Assembly (NCBI RefSeq): GCF_018612875.1 | Contig: NZ_JAGGRI010000022.1 | Location: 1-56,754 of the forward strand | Length of the DNA: 56,754 nt | Direction: 5' to 3' | Origin: Lysobacter sp. ISL-50 | GTDB lineage: Bacteria > Pseudomonadota > Gammaproteobacteria > Xanthomonadales > Xanthomonadaceae | Part shown: positions 55,132 through 56,754 of the stretch, one piece after another | Layout of the letters: each line of letters opens with the position of its first letter | Numbering within the stretch: the first letter of the stretch is position 1 | The notes under the pieces: generated by a model | The model's database searches: none | Told to the model about the DNA's origin: nothing | The model's input: the letters and a program-made list of their open reading frames with translations, nothing else | Made by a program: the position numbers and the translations under genes

Positions 55132-56754
55132 ATGAAAATCGCCACTACTCGTACTCCGGCCAGCCAATCGTCCGTCCACCGCGACGTCCGTGCTGGATCG
55201 CGCATTGCTCGAACCGGAGTGCGTGTGCTGCTTGCAGCCGTGCTGACCCTGGCCGGCCTGCCGGCGATGGCGCAGTTCGCCAATCCACTGAACAACACCG
55301 CGACCATCACGCCGCCGGCCAACGTGACCAACGTCGATACGGCGTGTACGGCCAACGGCGGTACGTTCAATGCCGGGACCGGGGCTTGTTCGGCTACGGA
55401 TTCGAATACGTTGGCGGCGGTGGCCGATCTGGTACTGACCAAGACCGATGGCGTGACCAGCGTCACCGCCGGCGGTTCGACCATTTATACGATCGTGTTG
55501 CGCAACAACGGCCCGAGCGCGGCCAACGGCACGATCATCGCCGACCCGGTCGCGGTGGGCCTGACCAAGACCGCCGTGAGCTGCCTGGTCAGCGCGGGCA
55601 CCGCGGTCTGCCCGGCCGTGACCGTGGCCAACTTCGAAAGCGGCGTGACCATCGCGAACCTGCCCTCGGGCGGGGAGCTGACGTTCACCGTCAACGCCAA
55701 TGTCACCGCGACCAGCGGCAGCGTGACCAACGCGGTCACCGCGACCTTGCCGGCCAACACCACCGATCCGACGCCGACGGGCACGGTTACCGATGTCGAC
55801 ACGGTTACCCCGGTCGCGGATCTGGCCATCACCAAGACGGTGCTGCCGACCAATCCCGCGATAGGAACCAACGTCACCTTCACGGTGACCGTCAACAACA
55901 ACATCGGCCCATCCGATGCGGCCGGCGTGGTCGTCAATGACGTGTTGCCGGCCGGCTATACCTTCGTTTCCGCCACCCCGAGCGTGGGCACCTACAACAG
56001 TGGCAGCGGCGTGTGGACGATCGGCGCGCTTGCGCATAACGCCAGCGCGACCCTGACGTTGGTCGCTCATGTCCTTGAAACCGGGCCTTATCTCAACAGC
56101 GCCACGGTGAGCGCGACCACCAACGATCCGGTCGCCGGCAACAACACCGCGACGGCGACGCCGACGCCGGTGTCCAACCCGAGCTGGACGCTGGACAAGG
56201 CCACCACGTCCACGCCGACCCGCGCCGGCGACACGGTGACCTATACCTTCAGCGTCACCAACACCGGCAACGTCACGATCAACAGCATCACCGTGACCGA
56301 TCCGAAGCTGCCTTCGCTGGCGTGCACCATCGCCACGGTGGCGCCGTCCGCCACCGCCAGCTGCACCGCGACCGGGAACGTCTATACGGTCACGCAGGCC
56401 GAGGTGAATGCCGGTTCGGTCGTCAATACCGCGACCGCGACCGGTACGCCGACCAGCGGCACGTTGCCGAACGCGACCGACACCAATACGGTGACGATCG
56501 CGGCCGCGCGTGCGATGACGATCGACAAAGCCTCGACCGCGACGACCTATGCGACGGTCGGCCAGGTGATCCCGTACACCTACGTGGTGACGAACACCGG
56601 CAACGTCACGATCACCGCGCCGATCAGCGTGACCGACGATAAGACCACGGTGACCTGTCCGGCGCTGCCGGCCGGCGGCTTGAATCCGAACCAGACGTTG
56701 ACCTGCACGGCGAACTACACCGTGACCCAGGCGGATCTGAACGCCGGCACCTTG
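55132..56754 (+). CDS. Large secreted protein with DUF11 repeats (partial, runs off the window)
   Basis: The first 541 residues are visible without a stop. After a long N-region comes a signal peptide (VRVLLAAVLTLAGLPAMA, about residues 31-48). Four Ig-like DUF11 repeats follow: VADLVLTKTDGVTSVTAGGS (about 95), VADLAITKTVLPTNPAIGTN (about 225), SWTLDKATTSTPTRAGDTVT (about 352) and MTIDKASTATTYATVGQVIP (about 463). Each shows the YTF-VTNTGN-type strand. Thr, Asn, Val and Ala are abundant and charge is low. Such proteins are usually surface-associated or exported; no anchor or passenger end is visible yet. Confidence 0.88.
   Translation, partial: MKIATTRTPASQSSVHRDVRAGSRIARTGVRVLLAAVLTLAGLPAMAQFANPLNNTATITPPANVTNVDTACTANGGTFNAGTGACSATDSNTLAAVADLVLTKTDGVTSVTAGGSTIYTIVLRNNGPSAANGTIIADPVAVGLTKTAVSCLVSAGTAVCPAVTVANFESGVTIANLPSGGELTFTVNANVTATSGSVTNAVTATLPANTTDPTPTGTVTDVDTVTPVADLAITKTVLPTNPAIGTNVTFTVTVNNNIGPSDAAGVVVNDVLPAGYTFVSATPSVGTYNSGSGVWTIGALAHNASATLTLVAHVLETGPYLNSATVSATTNDPVAGNNTATATPTPVSNPSWTLDKATTSTPTRAGDTVTYTFSVTNTGNVTINSITVTDPKLPSLACTIATVAPSATASCTATGNVYTVTQAEVNAGSVVNTATATGTPTSGTLPNATDTNTVTIAAARAMTIDKASTATTYATVGQVIPYTYVVTNTGNVTITAPISVTDDKTTVTCPALPAGGLNPNQTLTCTANYTVTQADLNAGTL

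Overview
The window is GC-rich bacterial chromosome that looks like Lysobacter or a close relative in the Xanthomonadaceae. The evidence is the xanthomonad-type fused aspartokinase/diaminopimelate decarboxylase (lysAC), the MurL/MurD2 pair for making D-glutamate on the UDP-MurNAc precursor, a class II DAHP synthase, and several dense families of intergenic palindromic repeats. The genus is inferred and was not tested by a database search.

Positions 1-15100 hold the 3' end of a gene that is probably tuf (EF-Tu), then the complete S10, spc and alpha ribosomal operons in canonical order on the + strand: rpsJ-rplC-rplD-rplW-rplB-rpsS-rplV-rpsC-rplP-rpmC-rpsQ-rplN-rplX-rplE-rpsN-rpsH-rplF-rplR-rpsE-rpmD-rplO-secY-rpsM-rpsK-rpsD-rpoA-rplQ. 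rpmJ is absent between secY and rpsM. Strong hairpins sit in several gaps, and a clear rho-independent terminator follows rplQ.

Positions 15100-31800 are mixed housekeeping genes: dsbB, a class II DAHP synthase, a lipoprotein amidase, a complete pqqABCDE operon on the - strand (including a 27-residue pqqA), a DUF2127-like membrane protein, typA/bipA, ppiB, an aspartate-type aminotransferase, a membrane-anchored glutaredoxin-like protein, mdh, and a LuxR-type response regulator.

Positions 31300-41650 look like a module for organic-acid sensing and uptake. It has a hybrid histidine kinase with a DctB-like periplasmic sensor, an OprO/OprP-like porin, the C4-dicarboxylate carrier DctA and the alpha-ketoglutarate permease KgtP, all on the - strand. 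A TonB-dependent receptor diverges from kgtP.

Positions 41650-54130 hold a Crp-family regulator divergent from a class II aldolase, a bile-acid/sodium symporter-family protein, a PhzF-family protein, then lysAC-murL-murD2, a secreted dienelactone-hydrolase-family protein, an array of REP-like palindromes, and a long-chain polyprenyl diphosphate synthase (ispB).

Positions 54130-55131 contain no gene I can support and are AT-richer at the left end. The window ends inside a large secreted protein built of DUF11 repeats.

At least five repeat families occur outside the ribosomal block. One copy (48973-49112) lies inside the murL reading frame and is translated, which I consider the most unusual observation here. 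The kinase gene at 34507 also abuts a repeat tract and has no convincing ATG start.
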